Notes: generated from the letters alone by a model not told the origin. A DNA stretch of 64,000 nt from Ralstonia condita (GCF_958405655.1 NZ_CATYWO010000007.1:1-64000), one strand, 5' to 3'; positions 52,987 through 62,270 are shown, numbered from the stretch's first letter. Numbers and translations: made by a program.

Positions 52987-52992
52987 ATTATA
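52987..52992 (-). promoter_or_regulatory. -10 hexamer of the petABC promoter
   Basis: On the minus strand TATAAT (52992-52987), 48 bases upstream of petA. The -35 at normal spacing (53010-53015, ATCGTT) is weak. Confidence 0.45.
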
Positions 52993-53184
52993 CCCGAGCG
53001 TACCTGGCCAACGATAGCGGTCGCGGGGCGCGCCACTTGCAGATATAGTGGACACGGCGATCGCCCGCCAAGCCAATACTGGCAAGGCTTTGGCTTCTCT
53101 ATTGCAGCATCGCTTTCAACAATTCAGGTCAACCGATCTGTAGCTTGACCGTTTGTCTCGAATCAAACAATCCGGAGAAAACCG

Positions 53185-53610
53185 ATGGCCCTGATGCAAG
53201 ACTTCAAGAAATTCGCGATGCGCGGCAACGTAATCGACCTGGCGGTGGGGGTCATCATTGGCGCGGCATTCGGCAAGATCGTCGATTCGCTTGTCAACGA
53301 CCTCATCATGCCGCTCATCGGCCGCGTCATCGGCAAGCTCGATTTTTCGAATCTGTACATCCAGCTCGCCGATGCACCCGCTGGCGTCCCGCAGACTCTC
53401 GCCGACCTGAAAAAAGCCGGCGTACCCGTCTTTGCCTACGGCAATTTCATTACTGTGGCGGTGAATTTCCTGATCCTGGCCTTCATCGTGTTCCTGATGG
53501 TGCGCGCGATCACGCGGGTGATTGACGCCAACCCGCCTGCGGCCCCGGCCGAAACGCCCGAAAACATCCTGCTGCTGCGCGAAATTCGGGACAGCCTGAA
53601 GAGCAAGTGA
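53185..53610 (+). CDS. mscL: large-conductance mechanosensitive channel
   Basis: MscL opens under membrane stretch to release solutes in osmotic downshock. The 141-residue protein has an amphipathic N-terminus (MALMQDFKKFAMRGNVIDLAV), TM1 with the gate (GVIIGAAFGKIVDSLVNDLIMPLIG), a periplasmic loop, TM2 (FLILAFIVFLMVRAI), and a short charged C-terminal helix (LLLREIRDSLKSK). The GGAGA precedes the start. Monocistronic; converges with the Nif3-like gene, 16 bases apart. Confidence 0.96.
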   Translation: MALMQDFKKFAMRGNVIDLAVGVIIGAAFGKIVDSLVNDLIMPLIGRVIGKLDFSNLYIQLADAPAGVPQTLADLKKAGVPVFAYGNFITVAVNFLILAFIVFLMVRAITRVIDANPPAAPAETPENILLLREIRDSLKSK

Positions 53611-53626
53611 GCATGAGCCTCTTGCG

Positions 53627-54373
53627 TCACACCGGATTCGGGATGTCGATGAAGGTGTGACGCACCCCGAAGCGCTCGGCCAGGTGGTTGCCGAGTGCGC
53701 GTACGCCACCGCGCTCGGTGGCATGGTGGCCCGCCCCAATGTAGGCAACGCCCGATTCACGCGCCAGATGCGTGGTCTGTTCGGATGCCTCACCGCTCAG
53801 GTAGACATCGACGCCGGCCGCTACCGCCGCATCAAACCAGCCTTGTGCGCCGCCCGTGCACCAGCCCACCGTGCGCACCGGGCGATTGGCCCCGCCAATC
53901 ACCAAGGGCGTCCGACCCAGTCGCGTCGCCACGGCTTCGGCAAACACCTCGAGGGTGGTCGGCTCCGGCAGTACGCCGATCCAGCCTAATTCGTCGTCAC
54001 CAAAACGTCCCTTCGGCTCAATGCCCAGCAAGGCCCCCAGTTGGGCGTTGTTCCCCAACTCAGGGTGCGCATCCAGCGGCAAGTGATAGGCAAAGAGGTT
54101 CAGATCCTGGACCAGGAGTGGTTTCAGCCGCGCATGCTTCTGCCCGACGATGCGGCCATCCTCCCCTTTCCAGAAATAGCCATGGTGGACGAGGATGGCA
54201 TCGGCGCGGGCGTCGATGGCGGCTTCGATCAGCGCCAGACTGGCAGTGACGCCGGTCACAATATGGGACACCGTCTCCCGCCCCTGGACCTGCAGCCCAT
54301 TGGGGCAGTAGTCCCGAAAACGCGCGGCCTGCAACAGGTCGTTCAAGTACAATTCAAGTTCTTTTCGATCCAT
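53627..54373 (-). CDS. Nif3-like dinuclear metal-centre protein
   Basis: This 248-residue protein is in the NIF3/YbgI/DUF34 family, which forms hexameric toroids with two metal ions. Metal ligands visible are HHG in ILVHHGYFWKG, a histidine in AYHLPLDAH, and the later HHATERGG. The family is linked to cofactor or cyclohydrolase-like chemistry (E. coli YbgI); function is unsettled. Its start is only 19 bases from the divergent protease gene. Confidence 0.9.
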   Translation of the reverse strand: MDRKELELYLNDLLQAARFRDYCPNGLQVQGRETVSHIVTGVTASLALIEAAIDARADAILVHHGYFWKGEDGRIVGQKHARLKPLLVQDLNLFAYHLPLDAHPELGNNAQLGALLGIEPKGRFGDDELGWIGVLPEPTTLEVFAEAVATRLGRTPLVIGGANRPVRTVGWCTGGAQGWFDAAVAAGVDVYLSGEASEQTTHLARESGVAYIGAGHHATERGGVRALGNHLAERFGVRHTFIDIPNPV

Positions 54374-54392
54374 TTCGACTCAATTTCACCCT

Positions 54393-55604
54393 ATGTTGCG
54401 CCGCTTTTGGCTGTTCTTCGCGCAAGCCGTCACGGTCGTGCTCGCCGTCTGGTTTGTGATCGCCACGCTCAAACCCGAGTGGCTGCAGCGCGGCAAGCTG
54501 GCAGTGCAGTCCGGCTCGCCCATCGTCGCGCTCAAGGAAGTCGCGCCGATCGGACATGGCGGCGCCTCCAGTAACTCTTACGCCGAAGCCGCCAGGGCGG
54601 CAATGCCGGCGGTCGTCAATATTTTCAGCAGCAAGAACGCGCCGAAACGGAGCAACAATCCCCAGGCCAGCGCAGATCCATGGTTTCGCTTCTTCTTCGG
54701 TGATCGCGCCCCCGAACAACGGCAGGAACCGACGGCCAGTCTCGGTTCCGGCGTGATCGTCAGCTCGGAAGGCTACATCTTAACGAACCACCACGTCGTG
54801 GATGGCGCGGATGAAATCGAAGTCGCCCTGACCGACGGACGCAAGACCAACGCCAAGGTGGTCGGCTCCGACCCCGAAACTGATTTGGCGGTCCTCAAGA
54901 TCAACTTGCCGAACCTGCCGGCGATTACGCTGGGCCGCCTCGAGAACGTGCGCGTCGGCGATGTCGTGCTCGCCATCGGCAATCCATTCGGTGTCGGCCA
55001 GACGGTCACCATGGGCATCGTCTCGGCGCTGGGCCGCAGCCATTTGGGGATCAACACGTTCGAGAATTTCATCCAGACCGACGCAGCAATCAACCCAGGC
55101 AACTCGGGTGGCGCACTGGTCGATGCCGACGGCAACCTGCTGGGCATCAATACCGCGATCTACTCGCGGTCGGGCGGTTCGCTCGGGATCGGCTTCGCGA
55201 TTCCCGTATCGCTGGCCAAACAGGTCATGGAGTCGATCATCTCGACCGGTAGCGTGGTCCGTGGCTGGATCGGCGTCGAACCGCAGGATGTGACGCCCGA
55301 GATTGCTGAATCATTCGGCCTCTCGCGCAAGGATGGCGCGCTGATTGCGGCGGTCGTGCAGGGTGGCCCGGCAGACCGCGCAGGCTTGCGGCCCGGAGAC
55401 ATCCTGACCAGCGTGAACGGTGAGTCGATTCCGGATACGACCGCTCTGCTCAATAGCATCGCCCAGCTGAAGCCGGGCGCAGAGGCCAAGGTGGCGGTCT
55501 CGCGCAAGGGCAAGCCGGTGGAGCTCACCATCATCGTGGGCAAGCGTCCTCCGCCGACGCGCCGTAGCTTGCCAATGCCGTCGCCGGATGAGGAGGAGCA
55601 GTAA
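54393..55604 (+). CDS. DegS/AlgW-type serine protease
   Basis: The 403-residue HtrA-family protease has one N-terminal membrane helix (FFAQAVTVVLAVWFVIATL), a trypsin-like domain with His in LTNHHVVDGAD, Asp in DLAVLKINLP and Ser in GNSGGALVDADG, and one PDZ domain (~280-375). A single PDZ and membrane anchor match DegS/AlgW, the sensor that cuts the anti-sigma factor RseA in the envelope stress response, rather than DegP/DegQ with two PDZ domains. RseA and rpoE are not in the window. Confidence 0.9.
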   Translation: MLRRFWLFFAQAVTVVLAVWFVIATLKPEWLQRGKLAVQSGSPIVALKEVAPIGHGGASSNSYAEAARAAMPAVVNIFSSKNAPKRSNNPQASADPWFRFFFGDRAPEQRQEPTASLGSGVIVSSEGYILTNHHVVDGADEIEVALTDGRKTNAKVVGSDPETDLAVLKINLPNLPAITLGRLENVRVGDVVLAIGNPFGVGQTVTMGIVSALGRSHLGINTFENFIQTDAAINPGNSGGALVDADGNLLGINTAIYSRSGGSLGIGFAIPVSLAKQVMESIISTGSVVRGWIGVEPQDVTPEIAESFGLSRKDGALIAAVVQGGPADRAGLRPGDILTSVNGESIPDTTALLNSIAQLKPGAEAKVAVSRKGKPVELTIIVGKRPPPTRRSLPMPSPDEEEQ

Positions 55605-55631
55605 CCGTAAGCGACGACACGGACAACGGAA

Positions 55632-55658
55632 CGGCGGCCAATGTGCCGCCGTTTTTTT
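55632..55658 (+). terminator. intrinsic terminator of the protease gene
   Basis: CGGCGGC (55632-55638) and GCCGCCG (55645-55651) with a 6-base loop, followed by seven Ts. Confidence 0.85.
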
Positions 55659-55981
55659 ATACCTCGGGAGCGATGAAGCGCGAACGGCACTGCATGCCCC
55701 CCTAGCTCAGCAACCGCAAACACGAGGGGGAAGTCATGGCCCGCCGCATGCCCTGGCGGCATTGCAGCCTGCGCTTACCAGTCGCGCTCCCACCCTCCGA
55801 GCGTGATCGCAACGGGTTATATACGCTGCACACCCGGCACCGTCGCGTAACGCAACGAACGACGACCTGCTGCCGCCCTGCAGCCGCTCAGCCACAAGCC
55901 AGCGCGGGCGCGCGCGCAGGTAGGTTGTGCTATCAAAAACTGCGCGTCCCGCTACACCCTGACGCGCGATCCATCTCGCAG
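55659..55981. other. intergenic stretch between two terminators
   Basis: No gene supported. A plus-strand frame beginning at 55736 has a decent GAGGGGG upstream, but it is arginine-rich and reads through the porin terminator, so it is not called. Confidence 0.5.
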
Positions 55982-56018
55982 AAAAAGAAAAACGCCGACT
56001 CCTTTCGGAATCGGCGTT
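55982..56018 (-). terminator. intrinsic terminator of the porin gene
   Basis: AACGCCGA (55991-55998) and TCGGCGTT (56011-56018) form a stem; on the minus strand it is followed by a T-rich run (55990-55982). It lies 40 bases after the porin stop. Confidence 0.8.
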
Positions 56019-56057
56019 TAACCGTTTAACTCGAGGCGCCCTTACGAGCGCGTCAAA

Positions 56058-57173
56058 TTAGAACTTGTGGCGAACACCAACCACGGCGCCAAACTGGTTG
56101 GCGTTGCCGTTCGTCGGGTTCGAGAACACATTGTTGCCGCCCGACAGGGACGTGTTAGCGTACGAATCGCTAGCGTTCAGACCCAGCACGCCCAGGCCCG
56201 AACCGCTGCTGTTCTTAGCATAGGCCAGGTTGACGTAAGCGTCGGTGCGCTTCGACAGCGCGTAGTCCGAACCCACCACGAACAGCCACGGGTTGCCGGC
56301 GTTGCTGTTCTTGAACTGTTGGTAGTAAGCCGTGCCCATCAGCGACAGCGCCGGGGTCACTTGGTAGCCCAGACCAGCCCAGTACAGGTTCGAACGCAGG
56401 TTGCCGTTGCCAGCGATGGTTGCGTAGTTGGCCTTGTACCAACGGTAGCCAGCGTACAGCTTGGCCGGACCGAAGGCATAGGTACCGCCGATCGTGGCGC
56501 GTTGTTCCTTGTTGTCGACCGTGCCAGCAGCAGTGCTGTTCGATTGGTCGTACACGACGCCCACGCCGAACGGACCACCAGCGTAGTTAGCACCCAGGCT
56601 CCACTCGCGGCCCAGCTTGTTCAGGCCAGCTTGCTCGTTACCGTCACGGTTGAACGAGTACAGAGCGTTGACGCTCAGGCCACCGAACGTACCGATGTAC
56701 TTGACCGAGTTATCCGCACGACCGGCCATGAAGGCGTCTTGCGAAGCGACCGAGTAGCGCGTTGCCAGAGCGTTCGGGTCATAGTTCAGCGAGAAGTCGT
56801 ACAGCAGGTTCGTCTGACGACCCAGGGTCAATTGGCCCCACTGGCCTTGCAGACCAACGTAAGCAGCGCGACCGAACAGACGGCCACCTTGAGCCGACGT
56901 GCCGTTGTCAACGTTGAAGCCGCTTTCCAGGTTGAAGATACCCTTCAGACCGCCACCCAGGTCTTCAACGCCACGCAGGCCCCAACGCGAGCCCGACAGG
57001 TTGCCCGAATCCAGACCAAAGCGCGAGGCACCACCGTTGTTGGCGGCGTTCGGCACCTTGTTTGCGTAGGTCAGACCAGCGTCGACCACGCCGTACAGGG
57101 TCACGGAGGATTGTGCATAGGCGCCACCGGCGGCCAGAGCTGCAACAGCAGCTGCAAACAGTTTCATCTTCAT
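56058..57173 (-). CDS. outer-membrane porin, Burkholderia/Ralstonia OmpC type
   Basis: The 371-residue protein has a signal peptide (MKMKLFAAAVAALAAGGAYAQ), then alternating beta-strands with the opening SSVTLYGVVDAGLTY and SRWGLRGVEDLGGGLKGIFNLESGF, closing with the terminal phenylalanine (GVRHKF) needed for outer-membrane assembly. This is a 16-stranded general porin trimer. The codon choice is strongly biased to C-ending codons and alanine/tyrosine codons with little variety, consistent with high expression. AAGGAAAG precedes the start. Confidence 0.94.
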   Translation of the reverse strand: MKMKLFAAAVAALAAGGAYAQSSVTLYGVVDAGLTYANKVPNAANNGGASRFGLDSGNLSGSRWGLRGVEDLGGGLKGIFNLESGFNVDNGTSAQGGRLFGRAAYVGLQGQWGQLTLGRQTNLLYDFSLNYDPNALATRYSVASQDAFMAGRADNSVKYIGTFGGLSVNALYSFNRDGNEQAGLNKLGREWSLGANYAGGPFGVGVVYDQSNSTAAGTVDNKEQRATIGGTYAFGPAKLYAGYRWYKANYATIAGNGNLRSNLYWAGLGYQVTPALSLMGTAYYQQFKNSNAGNPWLFVVGSDYALSKRTDAYVNLAYAKNSSGSGLGVLGLNASDSYANTSLSGGNNVFSNPTNGNANQFGAVVGVRHKF

Positions 57174-57506
57174 ATCGACACTTTCCTTGTCAACTGATTG
57201 GGAAATCTTGACTGTCCTTATGGACGACGCAGGAACCTCACGTCTGACCGCATTATGGGCCAGCGATGACGGATTCTGGAAACCCTTTCTGGCTCTGGAG
57301 CACGATTTGCAGCCGAGTTGTTGCTCATGGGCAACACGCGGCGGCGCCTCCAGGCAGGCGGCGGGAACAGGCTTTTGGCGCAGTGGCGCGGGGGTTGGCG
57401 GGCAGTTGTCGGGGTGACGAGCGCAACAAAAAGTGGCGCTTAGGTGTCGACAGGAATTGTCGCCTCTACGCCTCGCCGGGATCTAAAGTGACTCATGATC
57501 TTCATT
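57174..57506. other. 333-base intergenic region upstream of the porin
   Basis: No gene supported. It should hold the porin promoter (minus strand) and the end of the transporter gene transcript. No clear operator or terminator was found. Confidence 0.45.
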
Positions 57507-58649
57507 TCATCGCCCGATTGAGGCGTGCCAACGCTTGAGGAAATCGGCACGGCGGAGTTGATCTTGATGGGCGAGTAAACCCGGACCCACGGGAATCGGC
57601 CGATGCGTGTCGCCCAGCTCGGCGAGGAGCCGCTTTGCGGTCAAGCCGGTTTCGACGTCCTGACGCAGCGAAAACAGAAAGGCGCGGTCTGCCATCACGC
57701 CTTGTCCCTCGCGCGAGAGCATGAAGTCGAGCCATAGGCGTGCGGCGTTGGGACGCGCGGCGCGGCGAGCGATAAACGCAACGCGCGTGGCGACCAATGT
57801 GTAGTCAGTCGGCATCTTGACGGCGAGCGCCGGGTTGCGATCGGCATAGCGCGCCGCGTATGACCCGATCACGTTATAGGCGAGCAGGCTTTCGCCGGAA
57901 GCCACGCGCTCGAGCATGGCAGCCGTGGTGATGTACAGATTGACGTTGACGCCACCCAATGCCCGGGCAACGTCCCAGAAGACGGGCGTGGTGCGCGCGT
58001 CTTCGGCGGCAAACAGGAAGGCGGAGCCAGAGTGCTCGATGTCATACGAGGCAACGCGACCTCGCAGCAGATCCCGGTGGCCATCAAGAATGCGGGCGAA
58101 ATCGGCGTGCGTGGAGGGAACCAGGTCGGCCGGCAACTGGCGCGTGTTGTAAACAAAGACAACCGGCTCATAGCTCGTCCCATAGGCCTCGTTCTTCCAG
58201 ATCGCCCATGCCGGCAAGTAGGGGCGCTCGGGTGACGCGTACGAAAGCGCGTGGCCATCATTCACCAGCTTGAACTGCTCCGGCATGGCGGAGCTCCAGA
58301 CGACATCGGCGCCCGGGGATTGGGTGGCCAGCTCTGCCAGAAAGCGCCGGTAGATGTCATCGCTGTTCTGCTCGCGGTAGTCGACCGTGATACCGGGGAA
58401 GCGGCTCTCGAACGCGCGGATGAGCGGGTAGGCCGCCGCGAAGTCGGTCGTCGAGTAAACCGTGACGCGTCCCTCGCGGCGGGCTGCATCGACCATCGCG
58501 CCGTAATCGCTCGGGTAATACGACGGCAATGCCTGCGCCGGACGCGCCAGCCATTGCGCGCACGCGTCACGCGCAGTGGCGCCGCTGGCAGCCAGCAACG
58601 CAGTGGCCTGGCAAAGCCAGCGGCGACGGGAATTCGAGATGGACGGCAT
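57507..58649 (-). CDS. ABC transporter substrate-binding protein with Tat-like signal
   Basis: This approximately 380-residue periplasmic binding protein belongs to the class that includes FbpA/PhnS/PgtC. It starts MPSISNSRRRWLCQATALLAA, with a twin arginine before a hydrophobic stretch, suggesting Tat export. The lobe pattern DYGAMVDAARREGRVTVYSTTD, IRAFESRFPGITVDYREQNS and the hinge LAYNVIGSYAAR match. The two adjacent tyrosines used by iron carriers are missing, so Fe(III) is unlikely. It is divergent from the two-component genes and paralogous to the protein at 61077. Substrate unknown. Confidence 0.85.
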   Translation of the reverse strand: MPSISNSRRRWLCQATALLAASGATARDACAQWLARPAQALPSYYPSDYGAMVDAARREGRVTVYSTTDFAAAYPLIRAFESRFPGITVDYREQNSDDIYRRFLAELATQSPGADVVWSSAMPEQFKLVNDGHALSYASPERPYLPAWAIWKNEAYGTSYEPVVFVYNTRQLPADLVPSTHADFARILDGHRDLLRGRVASYDIEHSGSAFLFAAEDARTTPVFWDVARALGGVNVNLYITTAAMLERVASGESLLAYNVIGSYAARYADRNPALAVKMPTDYTLVATRVAFIARRAARPNAARLWLDFMLSREGQGVMADRAFLFSLRQDVETGLTAKRLLAELGDTHRPIPVGPGLLAHQDQLRRADFLKRWHASIGR

Positions 58650-58744
58650 GTGGATCCGACCGCATCGGTTGGACAGTGTGATCGGGATGCGGGCGCCACG
58701 CATTATCATAAAAAAGCAGACAGCACGATATTGAGAGACACCCG

Positions 58745-59446
58745 ATGCGGATTTTGCTGGTGGAGGATGAGGAGGAACTGGCCGCGTGGCTGGCACGCGC
58801 GCTGGCCCAAAGCGGTTTCGTGATCGAACGCGCCGCCGACGGGGTGTTGGCCGAGGCATTTCTCGGCTCCGGCGAATTTGACGCCGTGGTGCTGGACCTG
58901 CGCCTGCCCCGCAAGGACGGCTTTGCGGTGCTGGCTGACATGCGGGCGCGCGACGATCGCACGCCAGTGCTGATCCTGACGGCACAGGGCGCACTGGACG
59001 AGCGCGTGCGCGGCCTGAACGCGGGTGCCGACGATTTCCTCACCAAGCCGTTCGCGCTTTCCGAGCTGGAAGCTCGGCTGATGGCCCTGATCCGCCGCAG
59101 CCGCGGGCGAGCGTTCCCGCGCCTGCGCTGCGGCCCGCTGGAGTTCGACACCGGGCGCAAGGCGTTCCTCCTGTCGAGCGAGCCGCTGTCGCTCACACCC
59201 CGGGAACATGCCGCGCTATCGGCGCTGCTGCATAAGACCGGGCAGCCAATCAGCAAGGTGCATCTGTTCGACAAGGTCTTCAATCTGTACAGCGACTCGA
59301 GCCCGGACGCCGTCGAGGTGGTCGTGCACCGCCTGCGCAAGAAGCTGTCGGGCACCGGCGTGCAGATCGTCACGGTGCGAGGGCTCGGCTACATGCTCGA
59401 GGCCGGCGCCAGCGATGCAAGCTCGGCCGCCGACAGCAACGCGTGA
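58745..59446 (+). CDS. OmpR-family response regulator, TctD-like
   Basis: The 233-residue protein has a receiver domain with phosphoacceptor D51 (VVLDLRLPRKDG) and the switch threonine/lysine (LTAQG, TKPF), then an OmpR winged helix (~130-225; LTPREHAALSALLH, VEVVVHRLRKKL). The order RR-kinase next to a divergent solute-binding protein is that of tricarboxylate/phosphoglycerate-type regulators. It overlaps the kinase start at TGATG. Likely regulates the flanking transport genes. Confidence 0.93.
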   Translation: MRILLVEDEEELAAWLARALAQSGFVIERAADGVLAEAFLGSGEFDAVVLDLRLPRKDGFAVLADMRARDDRTPVLILTAQGALDERVRGLNAGADDFLTKPFALSELEARLMALIRRSRGRAFPRLRCGPLEFDTGRKAFLLSSEPLSLTPREHAALSALLHKTGQPISKVHLFDKVFNLYSDSSPDAVEVVVHRLRKKLSGTGVQIVTVRGLGYMLEAGASDASSAADSNA

Positions 59447-60957
59447 TGCAGCGGCACCCCTGGCTCCGGCTCCCGCGCAGCCTGAAACTCACGCTGCTTT
59501 GGCTGCTGCTTCCCGGGCTGGTGGGCGTGCTGGCGATCGATATCGTCTCGGCCTACCAGGCGCTGCGCAGCGCGACCGATCGCGCCTACGACCGTGCCCT
59601 GCTCGGCTCGGTCCGTGCCATCGAAAACGGCGTGACGATCGAGCGCGGGCAAGCGCAGGTCAATGTGCCGTACGTGGCGCTGTCCATGTTCGAGTCGACC
59701 GCACAGAGCAACGTTTACTACCGCGTGGCCTATGAACTCCCGCCGGGCAAGCCGCCCCAAGCCGCGCTCACAGGCTACGACGACCTGCCGCTGCCCGTGG
59801 CGGCCCTGGAAAACGATAGCCCGCTCTTCTACGACGCCCTGTACCACGGCGAGCCGGTGCGCATCGCAGCCGTCGCCAAGCCGCTGTATCAGCCAGGGCT
59901 ACCGGCACGCATCGTGATCCAGGTGGCGGAGACCATCGAGACGCGCCGCGCGATGCAGCAGGCCGTCTGGCGCGGCACGCTCGTGCGGGATGCGGCGCTG
60001 GTGGCGGTCAGCGCGGCGCTGCTGTGGCTGGGCGTGACCGTCGCGCTGCGTCCGCTGAACCGCCTCGCGCGCAGCATTGCCGTGCGCGCGTCGGACGACC
60101 TGCGGCCGCTCGACGCGACCGACGTGCCGGCCGAGGTGCGTCCGCTGGTCGAGGCGCTCAACCACCACATCCATCGGTATGAGGAGCTGGCCGAGGCGCA
60201 AAGCCAGTTCCTTGCCGATGCCTCGCACCAGTTGCGCACGCCGCTGGCCGTGCTGCTCACGCAGGCAGAGTACGCGCTGCGCGAAGCCGACCCGGCGCGC
60301 GTGCGCGAGAGCTTGACCGCCATCATCGCGCGGCTGCAGTCCACCAATCGCCTGACAACGCAGTTGCTGGCGCTCGCGCGCGCGCGTCACGCAGGGCAGG
60401 ACACACCGCCTGAAACCTTCAGCCTCGGGGACCTTGCCCGAGACGTCGTGCTCGACGCCTTACCCCTGGCGCGCGAGAAGCAGCAAGATCTCGGCTGGGA
60501 CGACGGACAATCCGCGCCACTGCCCGTTACGGGCTATCCGGCGTTCTTGCGGGAAGCGCTGTCCAACCTCGTGCACAACGCGATCCGTTACACGCCGGCC
60601 GGCGGGCGCATCACCGTACGCGTATCAACCGATGGCAATGACGCACTCGTCTGCGTGGATGACACCGGGCCCGGCATGAGCGCAGACGAACGCGCACATG
60701 CATTCCAGCGGTTCCGCCGCGCGCACGAGGGGGGAGCCCGTCCAGGCACCCCCAAAGACGGTCGCTACGCCGCCGAAGGTTCGGGCCTTGGCCTGGCCAT
60801 CGCACGCGCCTATGCGGCGCGCAGCGGCGGGCGCATCGAGCTGGCCGACGGCGAGCCCAACGCACACGGCGGCGTGGGCCTGTCCGCACGGATTCGCGTA
60901 CCCCTGACGCCCGCCGCGACGCCCATCAAGCATGCTGCGACGCAGCAGGATCAATGA
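59446..60957 (+). CDS. sensor histidine kinase, TctE-like
   Basis: The 503-residue protein has an N-terminal span (LKLTLLWLLLPGLVGVLAIDI), a periplasmic 2CSK_N-type domain (~40-180), a second span (LVAVSAALLWLGVTVAL), then HAMP-like linker, HisKA with H261 (ADASHQLRTPLAV) and an ATPase domain (LVHNAIRYTP, DDTGPGMS, GSGLGLAIARAYAARSGG). The start is ATG 59446 right after the RR stop (TGATG). It presumably senses a periplasmic signal, perhaps through a ligand-bound solute-binding protein. Confidence 0.92.
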   Translation: MQRHPWLRLPRSLKLTLLWLLLPGLVGVLAIDIVSAYQALRSATDRAYDRALLGSVRAIENGVTIERGQAQVNVPYVALSMFESTAQSNVYYRVAYELPPGKPPQAALTGYDDLPLPVAALENDSPLFYDALYHGEPVRIAAVAKPLYQPGLPARIVIQVAETIETRRAMQQAVWRGTLVRDAALVAVSAALLWLGVTVALRPLNRLARSIAVRASDDLRPLDATDVPAEVRPLVEALNHHIHRYEELAEAQSQFLADASHQLRTPLAVLLTQAEYALREADPARVRESLTAIIARLQSTNRLTTQLLALARARHAGQDTPPETFSLGDLARDVVLDALPLAREKQQDLGWDDGQSAPLPVTGYPAFLREALSNLVHNAIRYTPAGGRITVRVSTDGNDALVCVDDTGPGMSADERAHAFQRFRRAHEGGARPGTPKDGRYAAEGSGLGLAIARAYAARSGGRIELADGEPNAHGGVGLSARIRVPLTPAATPIKHAATQQDQ

Positions 60958-60982
60958 AAGCGTGACGAAAGCGCGCGATTTC

Positions 60983-60988
60983 TATAAT
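60983..60988 (+). promoter_or_regulatory. -10 hexamer before the second substrate-binding gene
   Basis: A consensus TATAAT at 60983-60988 lies 88 bases before the ATG at 61077, in the 119-base gap after the kinase gene. The -35 is weak. Confidence 0.4.
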
Positions 60989-61076
60989 CCGCCGCACCTG
61001 GGGCCATCCGTCTGAACTGCGCACCACAAGCAGCCGGCCTCACATCATCACAAGCCAGCAAACAGGAGACAAACCC

Positions 61077-62183
61077 ATGCTTCGTGGACGCTTTACGCCT
61101 GCGCACGCCGCGCTCGCTTCGATTGCAGTTGCCGGACTGACTCTCGGCAATGCCGCCTTCGCGCAAGTCCCGGCCGGCTATCCCGCCAGCTATGCCGACA
61201 CCATTGCCGCCGCCAAGAAGGAAGGCAAGGTGGTGGTCTATGCAACAACCGACACCAAGGCCGCCGACCCGCTCATCAAGGATTTCGAGTCGCTCTACCC
61301 GGGCGTGAAGGTCGAATACAACGACATGAACAGCAGCGAGCTGTACAACCGCTTCATCAGCGAGCAAGCCGCTGGCGGGGCGTCGGCCGACATGATGTGG
61401 AACTCGTCGATGGACTCGCAGCTCAAGCTCGCGCAGACCTACGCCATGAAGTACGACTCGCCCGAAGTGCCGCACCTGCCAAAGTGGGCCATCTACAAGG
61501 GCCTGGCCTACGGCACGACATACGAGCCGGCCGTGTTCCTGTACAACAAGCGCCTGATCAAGGACAGCGAAGTCCCGCAGACGCACGCCGAGTTCGCCAA
61601 GCTGGTCAGCAGCCAGGCCGACCGCTTCAAGAACAAGGTCACGACGTACGACATCGAAAAATCGGCCGTGGGTTTCATGATGGCCGCGCAGGACAACCAG
61701 GATTCGCCGCACTACTTCGACTTCGTCAAGGCTGTGGGCCCGAACCTGGTGCTGCAGTCGTCCACTGGCACGATGATGGAACGGGTCGCCTCGGGCGAGA
61801 ATCTGGTGGCCTACAACATTCTGGGTTCGTATGCGATTGCACGCGCCAAGAAGGATCCGTCGATTGGCATCGTCTATCCGAAGGACTACACGCTGGTGGT
61901 GTCGCGCGTGGCGATGATCGCCAAGAAGGCGAAGAACCCGAACGCGGCCAAGCTGTGGCTGGACTACATCCTGTCCAAGCGCGGCCAGGAAATCCTCGCC
62001 AACAAGTCAGATCTGCACTCGCTGCGTGAGGACGTGTCTGGCGAGGCTACCGCCGCGGGGCTGAAGAAGATCCTTGGCTCGTCGATCAAACCGATCCCCG
62101 TGGACGATTCGATTCTGACGTTCCTTGAACCGAAGAAGCGCCTGGATTTCATCAAGCAATGGCGCACCGCCGCCGGCCGCTGA
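61077..62183 (+). CDS. ABC transporter substrate-binding protein
   Basis: The 368-residue protein has a Sec signal peptide (LASIAVAGLTLGNAAFA), then the same two-lobe pattern as its paralogue at 57507: YADTIAAAKKEGKVVVYATTD, DFESLYPGVKVEYNDMNSS, and AYNILGSYAIAR in the hinge. The double tyrosine used by FbpA for iron is absent, so the ligand is probably an organic anion, phosphonate or sugar phosphate. Strong CAGGAG precedes the start. It is followed by a permease gene, 87 bases on, giving a normal binding protein-permease unit. Confidence 0.9.
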   Translation: MLRGRFTPAHAALASIAVAGLTLGNAAFAQVPAGYPASYADTIAAAKKEGKVVVYATTDTKAADPLIKDFESLYPGVKVEYNDMNSSELYNRFISEQAAGGASADMMWNSSMDSQLKLAQTYAMKYDSPEVPHLPKWAIYKGLAYGTTYEPAVFLYNKRLIKDSEVPQTHAEFAKLVSSQADRFKNKVTTYDIEKSAVGFMMAAQDNQDSPHYFDFVKAVGPNLVLQSSTGTMMERVASGENLVAYNILGSYAIARAKKDPSIGIVYPKDYTLVVSRVAMIAKKAKNPNAAKLWLDYILSKRGQEILANKSDLHSLREDVSGEATAAGLKKILGSSIKPIPVDDSILTFLEPKKRLDFIKQWRTAAGR

Positions 62184-62270
62184 TCTGATCTGCTGATCGC
62201 AGCCCCCCCTCTCATCTGACCGACCGGCCAGCGCCGCCTGATTCCGGCGCTGGCCCCTCCTGGAGGCACC

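Noticed and set aside
55736..56029. Arginine-rich plus-strand ORF with GAGGGGG upstream
   Set aside because: Reads through the porin terminator hairpin, has biased, low-complexity composition and no family likeness.
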